Shown: piece by piece, positions 17,082-25,043 of the stretch | Numbering within the stretch: position 1 is the first letter of the stretch | How the letters are laid out: each line of letters opens with the position of its first letter | Assembly: GCA_029260815.1 (NCBI GenBank) | Contig: JAJDCN010000078.1 | Span: 1-39,279, forward strand | Direction: 5' to 3' | DNA: 39,279 nt | Source: Planctomycetota bacterium | GTDB lineage: Bacteria; Planctomycetota; B129-G9; JAJDCN01 | The notes under the pieces: generated by a model | Databases searched by the model: none | Seen by the model: only the letters and a program-made list of their open reading frames with translations | Told to the model about the DNA's origin: nothing | Translations under genes and position numbers: made by a program

Positions 17082-17762
17082 TTAGTCCGCCTCAGAATCT
17101 TTCATCACGTACCCGACACCGCGCACGGTCTGGATCAGCTTGTTCTCGTGCCCGTGGTCGATCTTTTTGCGCAGAAAGTTGACGTAGACGTCGATCACGT
17201 TGGTAAAGGAGTCGAAGTTGTACCCCCACACGTGCTCGGAAATGTGCGGGCGCGTCAGCACCGTGCCGGCGTGGCGCATGAAGTATTCCAGCAGTGCGTA
17301 CTCCTTCTGCGTCAGGTCGATCTCCTTGTCCGCGCGGGTGACCTTGCGCGTGACTGGGTCGAGCAGTAGATTGGCCACCTGCAGCTTTTCTACCGCCAGC
17401 CCGGAGTCGCGACGCAGCAGGGCGCGAATGCGCGCGTGCAGTTCAGAAAACGCGAACGGCTTGATCAAATAATCGTCTGCGCCGGTGTCGAGCCCTTTGA
17501 CCTTGTCGTCGGTCTCGTCTTTGGCGGTGAGAACGATCACCGGGGTGGAGTTGTTGTCCGCGCGCAGATGCCGCAGCACTTCCAACCCGTCCATCTCCGG
17601 CAGCATCAAATCGAGGACGATGATGCTGTACTCGTTTTTCATTGCGAGGTCCAGGCCACTCTTTCCGTCGTTTGCGATTTCGACCTCGAAGTTCTCCTCC
17701 GCAAGTCCCTTCGCGACAAAGTTGGCGACCTTCAGCTCGTCTTCCACGACTAATGCTTGCAT
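17082..17762 (-). CDS. OmpR/PhoB-family response regulator
   Basis: This 226-residue protein has a receiver domain with acidic E7-D8, phosphorylated D51 (VLDLMLPEMDG) and the conserved Lys of LIKPF, then a winged-helix DNA-binding domain (about 130-222) with the typical LTQKEYALLEYFMRHAG and YVNFLRKKID segments. It should bind DNA when phosphorylated by the neighbouring kinase. The start was placed at 17762 because GGAGGGGAT lies directly upstream and MQALVVEDE begins the domain; an in-frame ATG 66 bases further upstream lies beyond that site. It is the first gene of the two-gene operon. Confidence 0.95.
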   Translation of the reverse strand: MQALVVEDELKVANFVAKGLAEENFEVEIANDGKSGLDLAMKNEYSIIVLDLMLPEMDGLEVLRHLRADNNSTPVIVLTAKDETDDKVKGLDTGADDYLIKPFAFSELHARIRALLRRDSGLAVEKLQVANLLLDPVTRKVTRADKEIDLTQKEYALLEYFMRHAGTVLTRPHISEHVWGYNFDSFTNVIDVYVNFLRKKIDHGHENKLIQTVRGVGYVMKDSEAD

Positions 17763-17799
17763 ATCCCCTCCTTGACCACTGGAACATTTAATGAAAGGG

Positions 17800-17828
17800 A
17801 ATGTAACGCCGTGCGGGGCCGGAGTCAA
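17800..17828 (-). promoter_or_regulatory. Sigma70-like promoter of the two-component operon
   Basis: On the minus strand TTGACT (17828-17823) and TACATT (17805-17800) are separated by 17 bases and lie about 38 bases before the ATG. Confidence 0.65.
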
Positions 17829-17929
17829 AGAAAATTTTCATTAGAAAGGTTGTTTAAGGACAGGGCCAAGCTTAGTATCTTGAAGTGCATAGGTTTAAGT
17901 CTTAGGCCTATGCCGGAAAAAGATTCTTG

Positions 17930-17980
17930 TCGCTCAGGGCTTTAGCTCTGAAGACCAGGGCTGAAGTCCTGAGCTACATT
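17930..17980. repeat. Imperfect inverted repeat, REP-like
   Basis: CGCTCAGGGCTTTAGCTCTG is followed by CAGGGCTGAAGTCCTGAGCT, its imperfect reverse complement. It lies in the gap between the MBL hydrolase and response regulator genes, after the end of hemW-nnrE-MBL. Confidence 0.6.
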
Positions 17981-18002
17981 CGATGAGGAGAATGGTTTTT
18001 GC

Positions 18003-18764
18003 TTACTGACATTCGATTTCTAATGAATCGTAGGCCATTACCACTGAATCCGGCAGGCCGGCGCTGGTTTCTTCGTGCCCCAAGTCGTGGGACATATGGG
18101 TTAGATACGTGCGCCGCGCCGCGATCCGCTCAGTCGCCGCAAGACTTTCGCTCAAGCAAAAGTGCGTCGGGTGCTTCTTGTGACGCAACGCATCGAGAAC
18201 CAAAACGTCCAGTCCTTCGAGCAATGCGTAGGATGTTTCCGGAATGCCGTTGGTGTCCGTCAGATACGCCGTGTCGCCGATCCGAAAGCCGAAGATCGTG
18301 CGCCGGCCGTGGGTGAGCGGGATCGGTGTCACTCGGATATCGTCTACGTCGAAGGGTCCGTCGATCTCGATCAGATTGATCTGCGGAATCCCGCCGCCGA
18401 TGTCGCCGCCGGCGAAGACGTATTCAAAGCTCTTGCGGATGTTCTCCGCCGTATCCGGCGCCGCGTGGCAATCGATCGGCGCCTTTTGGATGAAGTTGAA
18501 CGTGCGCAACTCGTCCAGTCCGCGCGTGTGATCGGCGTGTGCGTGGGTGTACAGCACCGCGTCCACGCGCCGTAGACGGTTGTTGAGCGCCTGCATCCGC
18601 AAATCGGTTGAGGTGTCCACCAGCAGATTTTTGCCGTCGATTTTATAGACCACCGACGCGCGCAGGCGCCGGTTGCGTGGGTCTTCGGAAGTGCATACGT
18701 CGCAGTCGCACCCGATAATCGGAACGCCCACCGAGGTGCCGGTCCCGAGAAAGAGCAGTTTCAT
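18003..18764 (-). CDS. PhnP-like MBL-fold metal-dependent hydrolase
   Basis: This 253-residue protein is in the metallo-beta-lactamase fold, close to PhnP-type phosphodiesterases. It begins with FLGTGTSVGVPIIGCDCDVC, where the Cys residues can bind a structural zinc as in PhnP, and keeps the active-site motif HAHADH. Later His/Asp residues (LTHG, LTDTNG, HMSHD) complete a two-metal site. PhnP acts on cyclic phosphates in phosphonate breakdown, but no phn genes are nearby, so a broader cyclic-nucleotide or phosphodiester role is possible. Its ATG overlaps the nnrE stop by ATGA. It is the last gene of the hemW-nnrE-MBL operon. Confidence 0.88.
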   Translation of the reverse strand: MKLLFLGTGTSVGVPIIGCDCDVCTSEDPRNRRLRASVVYKIDGKNLLVDTSTDLRMQALNNRLRRVDAVLYTHAHADHTRGLDELRTFNFIQKAPIDCHAAPDTAENIRKSFEYVFAGGDIGGGIPQINLIEIDGPFDVDDIRVTPIPLTHGRRTIFGFRIGDTAYLTDTNGIPETSYALLEGLDVLVLDALRHKKHPTHFCLSESLAATERIAARRTYLTHMSHDLGHEETSAGLPDSVVMAYDSLEIECQ

Positions 18765-19447
18765 ATATTTTCTCTCGTCAATTCAGCCGGAATGCCAATG
18801 TCGATCACATGGAGGGTCCCCACGTGGCGCGGGCCCTCGTTTTCAAAGAATCCCACCTTTGGCAGCCCGAACGTCGCCGTCTCGGCCGCCACCACCGCCG
18901 CACCCAGCGGGTGGCCGGTATCGCAATCCAACCCGGATGGCACGTCTACCGCAATGACCGGGGCCGCCGCGGCATTGATCGCCTCGATCAGCCGGCGGGT
19001 TTCGGGCCGCACCTCGCCTTTGAGGCCCAAGCCCAACAGAGCGTCCACGATCAGCGAGGCCTCGCCCAGTCGCGGCTTGATACCGTCGCACGAACTGATC
19101 GGGATGCCCTGCTCCTGCGCGATGTTGAAATTCGTCTCGGTCTCCTCGCTCAACGGACCCGGTTTGTTCGGGTCGCCGTCGAAGAAGATCTCCACCCGGT
19201 GCCCCCGGTTCGCCAAGTGCCGCGCGAGGACGAACCCGTCGCCGCCGTTATTCCCCCGGCCGCAGACCACGGCGATGGGGCCGCCCGAAAGTCCTTCGTT
19301 CATGGCGAACCGATCGATGATTTGCCCCGCGCCGCGCCCGGCATTTTCCATCAGCACGATGGCTGGGATGTCGTATTCGTCGATCGTGCGTGCGTCCAGT
19401 GTCTTCATCTGGGCTGACGTTACGCGCGGATATTCGCTTGCTTCCAT
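18761..19447 (-). CDS. nnrE: NAD(P)H-hydrate epimerase (YjeF N-terminal domain)
   Basis: NnrE converts the R form of damaged, hydrated NAD(P)H into the S form for repair. The 228 residues cover only the YjeF_N domain: PAIVLMENAGRGA near 28-40, the GRGNNGGDGFVLARHL motif that marks the family, and VDALLGLG and DVPSGLDCDTG in the second half. The NnrD dehydratase domain, often fused at the C-terminus, is absent and must be elsewhere if present. The ATG follows the hemW stop directly and the stop overlaps the next ATG, so expression is tightly coupled on both sides. Confidence 0.93.
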   Translation of the reverse strand: MEASEYPRVTSAQMKTLDARTIDEYDIPAIVLMENAGRGAGQIIDRFAMNEGLSGGPIAVVCGRGNNGGDGFVLARHLANRGHRVEIFFDGDPNKPGPLSEETETNFNIAQEQGIPISSCDGIKPRLGEASLIVDALLGLGLKGEVRPETRRLIEAINAAAAPVIAVDVPSGLDCDTGHPLGAAVVAAETATFGLPKVGFFENEGPRHVGTLHVIDIGIPAELTRENI

Positions 19448-20575
19448 TCAGATCAGCCTCATCATCACTTCGTCCGCGACCTCCAGCCCGCGTGGGGTCA
19501 GGCGGATCCGCCGGTCCGGCTCGCGTACCAGCAGGCCGCCGTCCACCAGCGCCTCGACCTCGCCGTCGTAGACCGCGTCCGCGCGCAAGCCCGTGCGCGT
19601 CTCCACTGCGTCCACCGCTACGCCGTCGCACATTCGCAGGCCCAGCGCCACCGCCTCGCGGAAGGACGCGTCTGGCGCCAGGGTTTCCTCGAAGTCCGCC
19701 CCGTCACCGTCGTTGGCGATGCGTCGGGCGTAGTCCGCCGGGTCGTTCGCATTGCGGTAGCGGCGGCCGTTGATGTAGGAGGTTGCGCCCGCGCCCAGTC
19801 CGTAGTATTCCTCGTTACGCCAGTAGATGAGGTTGTGCGCGCATTCCCGGCCGGGCTGCGCGTAGTTGGAGATTTCGTAGCGGTGGTAGCCCGCTTGGCG
19901 CAGGCCCTCCACGGTCCGGCGCAGCATGGCCAACTCCGTGTCCTCGTCGGCCTGGGCCACTTCGCCCCGCGCGGCGGACGCGGTCAAGGGCGTGCCGTCT
20001 TCGTAGGTCAGGCAGTAGGCGGAGATATGTTCGGGCTTCAAGGCCACGGCTTGTTCCAGTGTGTGATTCCAGTCACCGAGTGTCTGATCGGGCAGCGCGA
20101 AGATCAGATCCAGGCTCAGGTTGTCGAAGCCGGCTTTCCGCGCGATTTGCACGGTTTGCACGATCTGCGAAGCGTCGTGGATGCGACCGAGTTGTTTCAG
20201 CTGCGTGGCGTTGAAGGATTGTGCGCCGATGGAGATGCGGTTGACGCCATGAGCGCGTAGGACGTCGAGCTTCTTCGGCGTCACCGTGCCGGGGTTCGCC
20301 TCCACACTGAACTCCTTGACGCGTGCCAAGTTCACGGCATGCTCCAGATGCGTCAGCAGCTCGTCCAGTTGTCCTGCGGCCAGGGCCGTGGGCGTCCCGC
20401 CGCCAAGGAAAACCGTTCGCGGCGCGAAGCCGGTGGGTAGCCCGTCGATCTCTTGTTTCAGCGCGACCAGATAGCGCTCCGGTCGCGCCCCTTCAATGGG
20501 TGCGGAGTTGAAGTCGCAATAGGTGCACTTGTCGTAGCAGTATGGGATGTGGATGTAGAGCCCCTCGGGCGGCAT
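19448..20575 (-). CDS. hemW: Radical SAM HemW-like protein
   Basis: HemW is a heme-trafficking radical SAM protein, formerly called oxygen-independent coproporphyrinogen III oxidase-like. The 375 residues start with IHIPYCYDKCTYCDFN, giving the CxxxCxxC cluster at C13, C17 and C20. FLGGGTPTAL, the EANPGTV segment, and RISIGAQSFN also match the family. The C-terminal HemN-like domain ends near the stop. The Cys pattern without an extra N-terminal Cys fits HemW better than HemN. The first ATG coincides with the start of similarity. It leads the hemW-nnrE-MBL operon. Confidence 0.93.
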   Translation of the reverse strand: MPPEGLYIHIPYCYDKCTYCDFNSAPIEGARPERYLVALKQEIDGLPTGFAPRTVFLGGGTPTALAAGQLDELLTHLEHAVNLARVKEFSVEANPGTVTPKKLDVLRAHGVNRISIGAQSFNATQLKQLGRIHDASQIVQTVQIARKAGFDNLSLDLIFALPDQTLGDWNHTLEQAVALKPEHISAYCLTYEDGTPLTASAARGEVAQADEDTELAMLRRTVEGLRQAGYHRYEISNYAQPGRECAHNLIYWRNEEYYGLGAGATSYINGRRYRNANDPADYARRIANDGDGADFEETLAPDASFREAVALGLRMCDGVAVDAVETRTGLRADAVYDGEVEALVDGGLLVREPDRRIRLTPRGLEVADEVMMRLI

Positions 20576-20607
20576 GGCGCAGCGTCCTCGTTCCGGTGAA
20601 AGGCCGT

Positions 20608-20636
20608 ATTTTACCTTGTTTCACCGACGCGGACAA
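20608..20636 (-). promoter_or_regulatory. Sigma70-like promoter of hemW
   Basis: On the minus strand TTGTCC (20636-20631) and TAAAAT (20613-20608) are separated by 17 bases, 33 bases before the hemW ATG. A short GCGGAC/GTCCGC inverted repeat overlaps the -35 (about 20629-20646). Confidence 0.6.
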
Positions 20637-20655
20637 CCCCCGTCCGCCTGGCAGG

Positions 20656-20775
20656 TCAGCCAAACACCTTGAGAAACAACGAAATGAGCCATGAGATGAG
20701 CCAGCCCAGGAGGGCGATGAACGGAATGATCCACAACGGCAGCAGGTCCCAAAACTTGTACCAGCCCCATTTCAT
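20656..20775 (-). CDS. Small 39-residue membrane peptide coupled to the ankyrin lipoprotein
   Basis: Translation of 20775-20656 gives a 39-residue peptide starting MKWGWYKFWDLLPLW and ending SLFLKVFG. It is rich in Trp, Leu, Ile and Phe, with one membrane span over about residues 10-35 and Lys at both ends. Its ATG overlaps the TGA of the preceding ankyrin lipoprotein gene as ATGA, which is the main evidence for translation. I do not recognise a family. Small Trp-rich membrane peptides can be complex subunits, membrane anchors or toxins; nothing here decides between them. Confidence 0.6.
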   Translation of the reverse strand: MKWGWYKFWDLLPLWIIPFIALLGWLISWLISLFLKVFG

Positions 20776-22409
20776 TTTTGATCGAAGAATTTTTTCATCG
20801 AGGTATTATGATTACTGTCATGTGGCCACGAGCCGTGTTTTCCGCCATATTTTTTAAGCAGCGCGGCAACCTCCAAGTAGGCGTGCGCGGGGAGGTAGTA
20901 TTTGCGACCGACATTGCAACCGATAGAATAACGGCCGCGTTCTTTTATCATTTTCTCGCGGAACTGACGCTCTTCTTCATGGTGCGCGTCGGCCACGCGA
21001 TAGAGATCCAACATGCGTGCGAGCGTTGTCCTGCGGTGGTGGTCTCGTTCGTTGGGATCCGCGCCTTTATTCAGCAGCATTTCGATAAGAGCCAGGTTGA
21101 ACGGCCAGCTTCGGCGATGCAATGCAAGCTCCAGGGCCGTGGCACCTGCTGTGTCGCGTGCACGAACATCGGCTCCATTGGCTAGAAAAAACTGCGCATG
21201 GTGCGGTTGTTTCCAGCGGATCGCATGCAATAGGGGCGTTGCCCCCTGCCAATCTTTCACATTGACATCGGCGCCGACTTGAATAAGTTGTTGTCCGATC
21301 TCTTGCCATGGGCCGTACCGAGAACGTGGGAGGAAAAAAATTGCTGTTCCGCCATTCTTCAAGGGGAGGTTGACATCCGCTCCGTGCTCGAGCAGAAGCT
21401 CGAACACGTCAATTTTTCCTCCTCCAACCGCATTGATAAGCCCTGTGTTGGGATCAGCACCTAGCTCAATAAATCGCTCTATGGCATCCAGCGGGTAACT
21501 ATATCGAATAATAAGTTGCAGGGGCCGTTCTTCTGTGTCGAATTCTCGTAAAGAGACGAGGTATGGATTGGCTTCGATAAGATCCTCGACTTCGTCCCAC
21601 TGGCGCTTGCGTAAAGTCGCAAAGAAGCTTTGCAGTTCGTCCTGTGTACAGGGGCTGATCCCTCCCAATTCGCGCAGAGTCTTGACACACGCTTGAACGG
21701 TTTGTAATTCCTTTCTCCTGTTGGCAAGCGTGGCTGCACTGTACTGTTCTTTCTTTTTCCGCTCGAGATCTTCTTCAGCACTGCGTTGGCGCCATTCGCC
21801 GCGATATAGAGGCGTTTCTCCATCACGGTTCTTAGCATTCACGTTGGCTCCGTGCTCAACCAGGAAGAGAATCATCCGAGGCTCCCGCGCAAAATATAGA
21901 GGCGTGTAGCCATCCTTGTCTTGAGCATCGATCTTGGCGTTCACCTCGATCAGTAGCCCGGTGAGATCAAAATCTCGATTGTCTACCGCATGGTGCAACG
22001 GTGTCCAACCTTCGAGATCCGAGGCACTCGGATTAGCGTCATGCTCAAGCAGTAAGCTCACGATCTGACGTTGTGCAACCCGGCGTTGAGGTTTTGGCAG
22101 AAAAGCAATGGTTCCGGTGAGCAACGTACGGCCCAAGTTGTCGCGGGTACGCACCAAGTCGGGCGTTTGCCGGATCGAATCGACAAGTTGTTTGATGTCC
22201 TCGACGGGTCGTTGCTCACGGAGAATACCGGCAATCATTCCCGACGCATAGTTGGTCAGGTTTTGCAGCATTGGATCCGTTTCTAAAGGCGGATCCAAAG
22301 TAGAGATGCTTTCAGGGGGTGTTTGCGGTGGAGCGCTCGTGGATGGACTCGAACAGGCCGCCAACAGCGTCAGCGCCATGGACAGGGATACAGCGATAAA
22401 CACTTTCAT
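20772..22409 (-). CDS. Ankyrin-repeat lipoprotein
   Basis: This 545-residue protein begins with a signal peptide and lipobox LLAAC (Cys19), so it is probably membrane-anchored outside the cytoplasm. Ankyrin repeats start near residue 120 (GWTPLHHAVDNRDFDLTGLL, GYTPLYFAREPRMILFL, GETPLYRG) and a second block runs from about 270 to 450 (GATPLLHAIRWKQ, GATALELALHRRS). A charged helical segment separates the blocks. Ankyrin arrays bind protein partners; none is evident. The start at 22409 was chosen because AAGGAGG lies a few bases upstream and the signal peptide starts there. Its stop overlaps the ATG of the 39-residue membrane peptide. Base use looks less GC-rich than in the hemW genes. Confidence 0.85.
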   Translation of the reverse strand: MKVFIAVSLSMALTLLAACSSPSTSAPPQTPPESISTLDPPLETDPMLQNLTNYASGMIAGILREQRPVEDIKQLVDSIRQTPDLVRTRDNLGRTLLTGTIAFLPKPQRRVAQRQIVSLLLEHDANPSASDLEGWTPLHHAVDNRDFDLTGLLIEVNAKIDAQDKDGYTPLYFAREPRMILFLVEHGANVNAKNRDGETPLYRGEWRQRSAEEDLERKKKEQYSAATLANRRKELQTVQACVKTLRELGGISPCTQDELQSFFATLRKRQWDEVEDLIEANPYLVSLREFDTEERPLQLIIRYSYPLDAIERFIELGADPNTGLINAVGGGKIDVFELLLEHGADVNLPLKNGGTAIFFLPRSRYGPWQEIGQQLIQVGADVNVKDWQGATPLLHAIRWKQPHHAQFFLANGADVRARDTAGATALELALHRRSWPFNLALIEMLLNKGADPNERDHHRRTTLARMLDLYRVADAHHEEERQFREKMIKERGRYSIGCNVGRKYYLPAHAYLEVAALLKKYGGKHGSWPHDSNHNTSMKKFFDQK

Positions 22410-22450
22410 AACGACCTCCTTCTTAGATAGAAGGTAGCGGCCCTGAAACA

Positions 22451-22479
22451 ATTCTACAGAAAGAAACCTTCGCGTTCAA
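22451..22479 (-). promoter_or_regulatory. Sigma70-like promoter of the ankyrin lipoprotein gene
   Basis: On the minus strand TTGAAC (22479-22474) and TAGAAT (22456-22451) are separated by 17 bases, 41 bases before the ATG, in the short gap after the 69-residue protein gene. Confidence 0.6.
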
Positions 22480-22503
22480 GCTTCGTCCTTCTGGATGCTG
22501 TTT

Positions 22504-22713
22504 CTATCCCTTTTTGCGGCGGAAGAGCTCGGGGACCATCCAGAAAGGTGCGGTGAGGAACCAGACGATGGTGGAGATCAACAGCGTGGTTTTGTATTGG
22601 GCAAAGGCGTCGCCCCCGACAATGCCGTTGGAGAAGACCGAGATGGCCGACCCCAGGCCGGTGGCCAGGGAGGCCAGGGAGACGACGAAGCATACAATCC
22701 GGAGCGCTTTCAT
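22504..22713 (-). CDS. Small two-TM membrane protein coupled to the NCS1 transporter
   Basis: This 69-residue protein has two hydrophobic segments (about 3-25 and 42-62) and ends in a basic tail FRRKKG. The ATG overlaps the stop of the transporter gene as ATGA, so it should be made from the same message and in proportion. I do not recognise a family. Its size and coupling suggest a small accessory subunit of the transporter, as some symporters have, but this is inference. Confidence 0.75.
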   Translation of the reverse strand: MKALRIVCFVVSLASLATGLGSAISVFSNGIVGGDAFAQYKTTLLISTIVWFLTAPFWMVPELFRRKKG

Positions 22714-24110
22714 GACGTCACCTCCGCCGCCGCGGGACCGCGCCAAACATAACTCAGGCCCAGGTACAGCCCCATAGCGATAAACCAGCCGGGCAGCCAC
22801 ATGAAGAACAGATGAATGGCCTCGATTTCGTACACCAGCAACCAGCCAAGGAACAACGTGACGACCCATGTGATTAGAACCGGCCAACTCATGAACCAGC
22901 CTTCTTTTTCCGCGCGATATTGGATGAGTCCCAATCGCGGGACCAACCAATGCTCGGCAAACACCACTGCGCCGATGGGCATCAGGAGCAGGCCGTACAC
23001 GGCGACGAAGTCAAGAAGGTTCATCACGAAGACGGGAAAACACGCGACAATTGAAGTCACAATGCCAGCCGCCAGGGTCACCTTCCAGCGGGGCCAGTTC
23101 GGCGTGACGGCCTGCAGGGCCAGGCCCGCGCGGTACATTGTCGGGTTCGAAGTTGTCCAACCTGCCAAAACCACCGCGAGAGCACCGGACAAACCAGCGG
23201 CGGTAAAGGCCATCATCCCCGGCTCGATTTCGGTGTTGTTTACCGCAGCCATCATGATGCCCGAGCAGATCCACGCGAGAAAGTGGCCCGGGAACATGCC
23301 CAGCGCGGAGAACAGGCCGTACTTCCAGGAGCGGGCGTAGCGGAAGACCGCCATGTCCGAAAGGTCCACGTGCATGGCTAGGTTGCAGAACCAACTGAAA
23401 AAGAGCACGTGCCAGAAGCCGAGTTTTTCCTTGCCTTCATGGGGCACACCGTTCCAAATCTTCGTCTCCGCAATGCGCCAGAAGTCCGACAGGCTGTTGA
23501 TCTCGCCAAACCGCGGGAGCATGGCGATCGCCCCGGCGATGAAGATCATGAACATCCACGGACTGCACACGATGGCAAACTGGCTCAGCTTCTTGAAGCC
23601 CAGGATCGCCAACAGCGTCACCACGCCGCCCACCGCCAGGGTTGTGATCACCCAGCCGACGCTGGTGGGCGTGGTGGCCTTGAGCGTCGGCATCTCGATG
23701 TTGAAGGCGAGGCCCACGGCCGTAGAGGCCACCGCGATCATCGCGCCGGCCAGGATGCAATACAGCCCGCCGTTGACCACGTTGTACAGGTTGGTGATCC
23801 CCGGCCCGGCGATCTTGCGCAGGTACCAGTACAACGTCAGGCGCGTCTGGACCGCGATGGGCGCGCAGATGAAGGTCCAGGAGGCCACCGCGAGAATGTT
23901 GCCGCAGATCAGGCCTAAAAACAGGTCCTTCGCAGAAATGCCGTGGAGGATGAAGAAGGCCCCGATGATGAACTCCGTGGCGGCCACGTGTTCGCCCGCG
24001 AACAGGGCCGCGAAGCGGCGGGGTGGGTGAAGGTGATCTTCGGTAACCGGTTCACGCTCAAACTCGTTGAGCTGGTCCAGCGCACTGGTTCGGGCGTGTT
24101 GATCGGCCAT
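22710..24110 (-). CDS. NCS1-type (cytosine/purine/allantoin permease-like) transporter
   Basis: The 466-residue protein has about 12 membrane spans and resembles the nucleobase-cation symporter 1 family within the LeuT fold. The supporting marks are an N-terminal charged stretch, the FAGEHVAATEFIIGAFFI region in TM1, the NVVNGGLYCILAGAMIAVAST segment, and the SNPTMYRAGLALQAVTPNWPRWKVTL loop between late TMs, which is typical of NCS1 permeases. The substrate (cytosine, purine, uracil, hydantoin or another) cannot be read from sequence. The gene overlaps the small two-TM protein gene. No metabolic gene nearby hints at the substrate. Confidence 0.85.
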   Translation of the reverse strand: MADQHARTSALDQLNEFEREPVTEDHLHPPRRFAALFAGEHVAATEFIIGAFFILHGISAKDLFLGLICGNILAVASWTFICAPIAVQTRLTLYWYLRKIAGPGITNLYNVVNGGLYCILAGAMIAVASTAVGLAFNIEMPTLKATTPTSVGWVITTLAVGGVVTLLAILGFKKLSQFAIVCSPWMFMIFIAGAIAMLPRFGEINSLSDFWRIAETKIWNGVPHEGKEKLGFWHVLFFSWFCNLAMHVDLSDMAVFRYARSWKYGLFSALGMFPGHFLAWICSGIMMAAVNNTEIEPGMMAFTAAGLSGALAVVLAGWTTSNPTMYRAGLALQAVTPNWPRWKVTLAAGIVTSIVACFPVFVMNLLDFVAVYGLLLMPIGAVVFAEHWLVPRLGLIQYRAEKEGWFMSWPVLITWVVTLFLGWLLVYEIEAIHLFFMWLPGWFIAMGLYLGLSYVWRGPAAAEVTS

Positions 24111-24189
24111 CCGCTCTCCGCAATCGGTTTGTGAGATCCGACACTATGAAACGGCATGGTGATCTCGGAGTCAAGAAAAATAAGCGGAG

Positions 24190-24420
24190 AGCCAACCCCG
24201 AAGCAAGCCACGGGCGTGACTTGCGAGGAGGGCGGCAGGGCCCCGCAATGCCATCATTCATCAACAGGGGCCGAAACCATTGAATCCGCAGATCGCGCAG
24301 ATTTCACAGAGAGCTTCCATTCCCCGTCATTCTGAATGCAGTGGAGAGTCTAGTCCGCAAACCTTTTCCGTCTGCAAGCCAGATTCTTCGCTTTGCTCAG
24401 AATGACGAAGAGGGACCGGG
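24190..24420. repeat. MITE-like dispersed repeat, copy C (right arm lost)
   Basis: The 402-base gap between the transporter and the zinc-ribbon gene is mostly this element. Its left arm (CCAACCCCGAAGCAAGCCAC to CATTCATCAACAGGGGCC) matches the reverse complement of the right arm of copy A. The inner motif follows (GTCATTCTGAATGCAGTGGA, GTCCGCAAACCTTTTCCG, CTTCGCTTTGCTCAGAATGA). The closing right arm is missing. Confidence 0.65.
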
Positions 24421-24434
24421 GCTTGTGCCTGCCC

Positions 24435-24463
24435 TTGATCGGCTCTGGAGGCTTTGATAGGAT
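24435..24463 (+). promoter_or_regulatory. Possible promoter of the zinc-ribbon gene
   Basis: TTGATC (24435-24440) and TAGGAT (24458-24463) are separated by 17 bases, 49 bases before the ATG. Confidence 0.5.
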
Positions 24464-24512
24464 GTGGTTTGCGTCACCGTTTCACGGAAACCCCGCATGT
24501 CGGAGGCCCTCC

Positions 24513-25001
24513 ATGCTGTGTCAAATCTGCAACAAAGAACTCGCCACGGTACACGCCACAGAAGTGAGAGAGGGCAAGCATTCCGAGGAGCGCCATCTGT
24601 GCGCGCTCTGCGCCAGCCAAGGCGAGCCGCGCCTGTTTCCCATCCTGGAAAGCGTGGACAAGCTTCAGAAAGAAAGACCCGGCGCGCTGATTGTGTTTTG
24701 CACGAAGCCCGGTGGATTCGATCCCTTTCTACGGTTTCTGGAAACATTGCATCTGGAAAGTCCCTTGCCCGCCGAAGTGGTCGGCCTGGATCCCACCGAG
24801 TTCAACCCGAATTTGAACGCGGACGCGAAGCAGTGGATGAACCGGGTGACCGGTGTTCTTCAAGACTGGTTCGCAGAGCTCGCTACGGCGGACAAGGAAA
24901 AAATCCAGGAAGGCTATCGAACGAATCCCGCGTTATTTAAATTGAATTCCCCACTCGCCGTCTTCACCGTCGGTGCGAGCGCTTCGCCAGTCTCTCAGTA
25001 G
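24513..25001 (+). CDS. McsA-like zinc-ribbon protein
   Basis: The protein has 162 residues. Its N-terminus (MLCQICNKELATVHATEV, then HLCALCA) has paired CxxC motifs at C3/C6 and C30/C33 and closely resembles the zinc-binding start of McsA, the activator of the McsB arginine kinase that marks proteins for ClpC. The UVR coiled part of McsA is not visible; the C-terminal two thirds look unrelated and I do not recognise them. The start was set at 24513 because GGAGG lies just upstream and the zinc motif begins at once. It could be an adaptor for the ClpC encoded at 927, but that is inference. A tRNA-like 3' end follows the stop. Confidence 0.65.
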   Translation: MLCQICNKELATVHATEVREGKHSEERHLCALCASQGEPRLFPILESVDKLQKERPGALIVFCTKPGGFDPFLRFLETLHLESPLPAEVVGLDPTEFNPNLNADAKQWMNRVTGVLQDWFAELATADKEKIQEGYRTNPALFKLNSPLAVFTVGASASPVSQ

Positions 25002-25032
25002 GGTGACGGGGTTCAATTCCCTCGCCTCCCCC
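25002..25032 (+). other. tRNA/tmRNA-like 3'-end remnant
   Basis: The text GACGGGGTTCAATTCCCTCG followed by CCTCCCCCA looks like the T-arm, acceptor strand and CCA of a tRNA-Ser or tmRNA. The T-arm stem is one pair short and no matching 5' acceptor (GGAGGCG-like) lies within about 400 bases upstream, so it is not a whole gene. It may be an attachment-site scar of an integrated element or a chance match. Confidence 0.4.
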
Positions 25033-25043
25033 AGTCTCTATTC

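Noticed and set aside
20629-20646. GCGGAC/GTCCGC hairpin as a terminator for the 39-residue peptide gene
   Set aside because: No T run follows on the minus strand and it overlaps the hemW -35, so the role is unclear.
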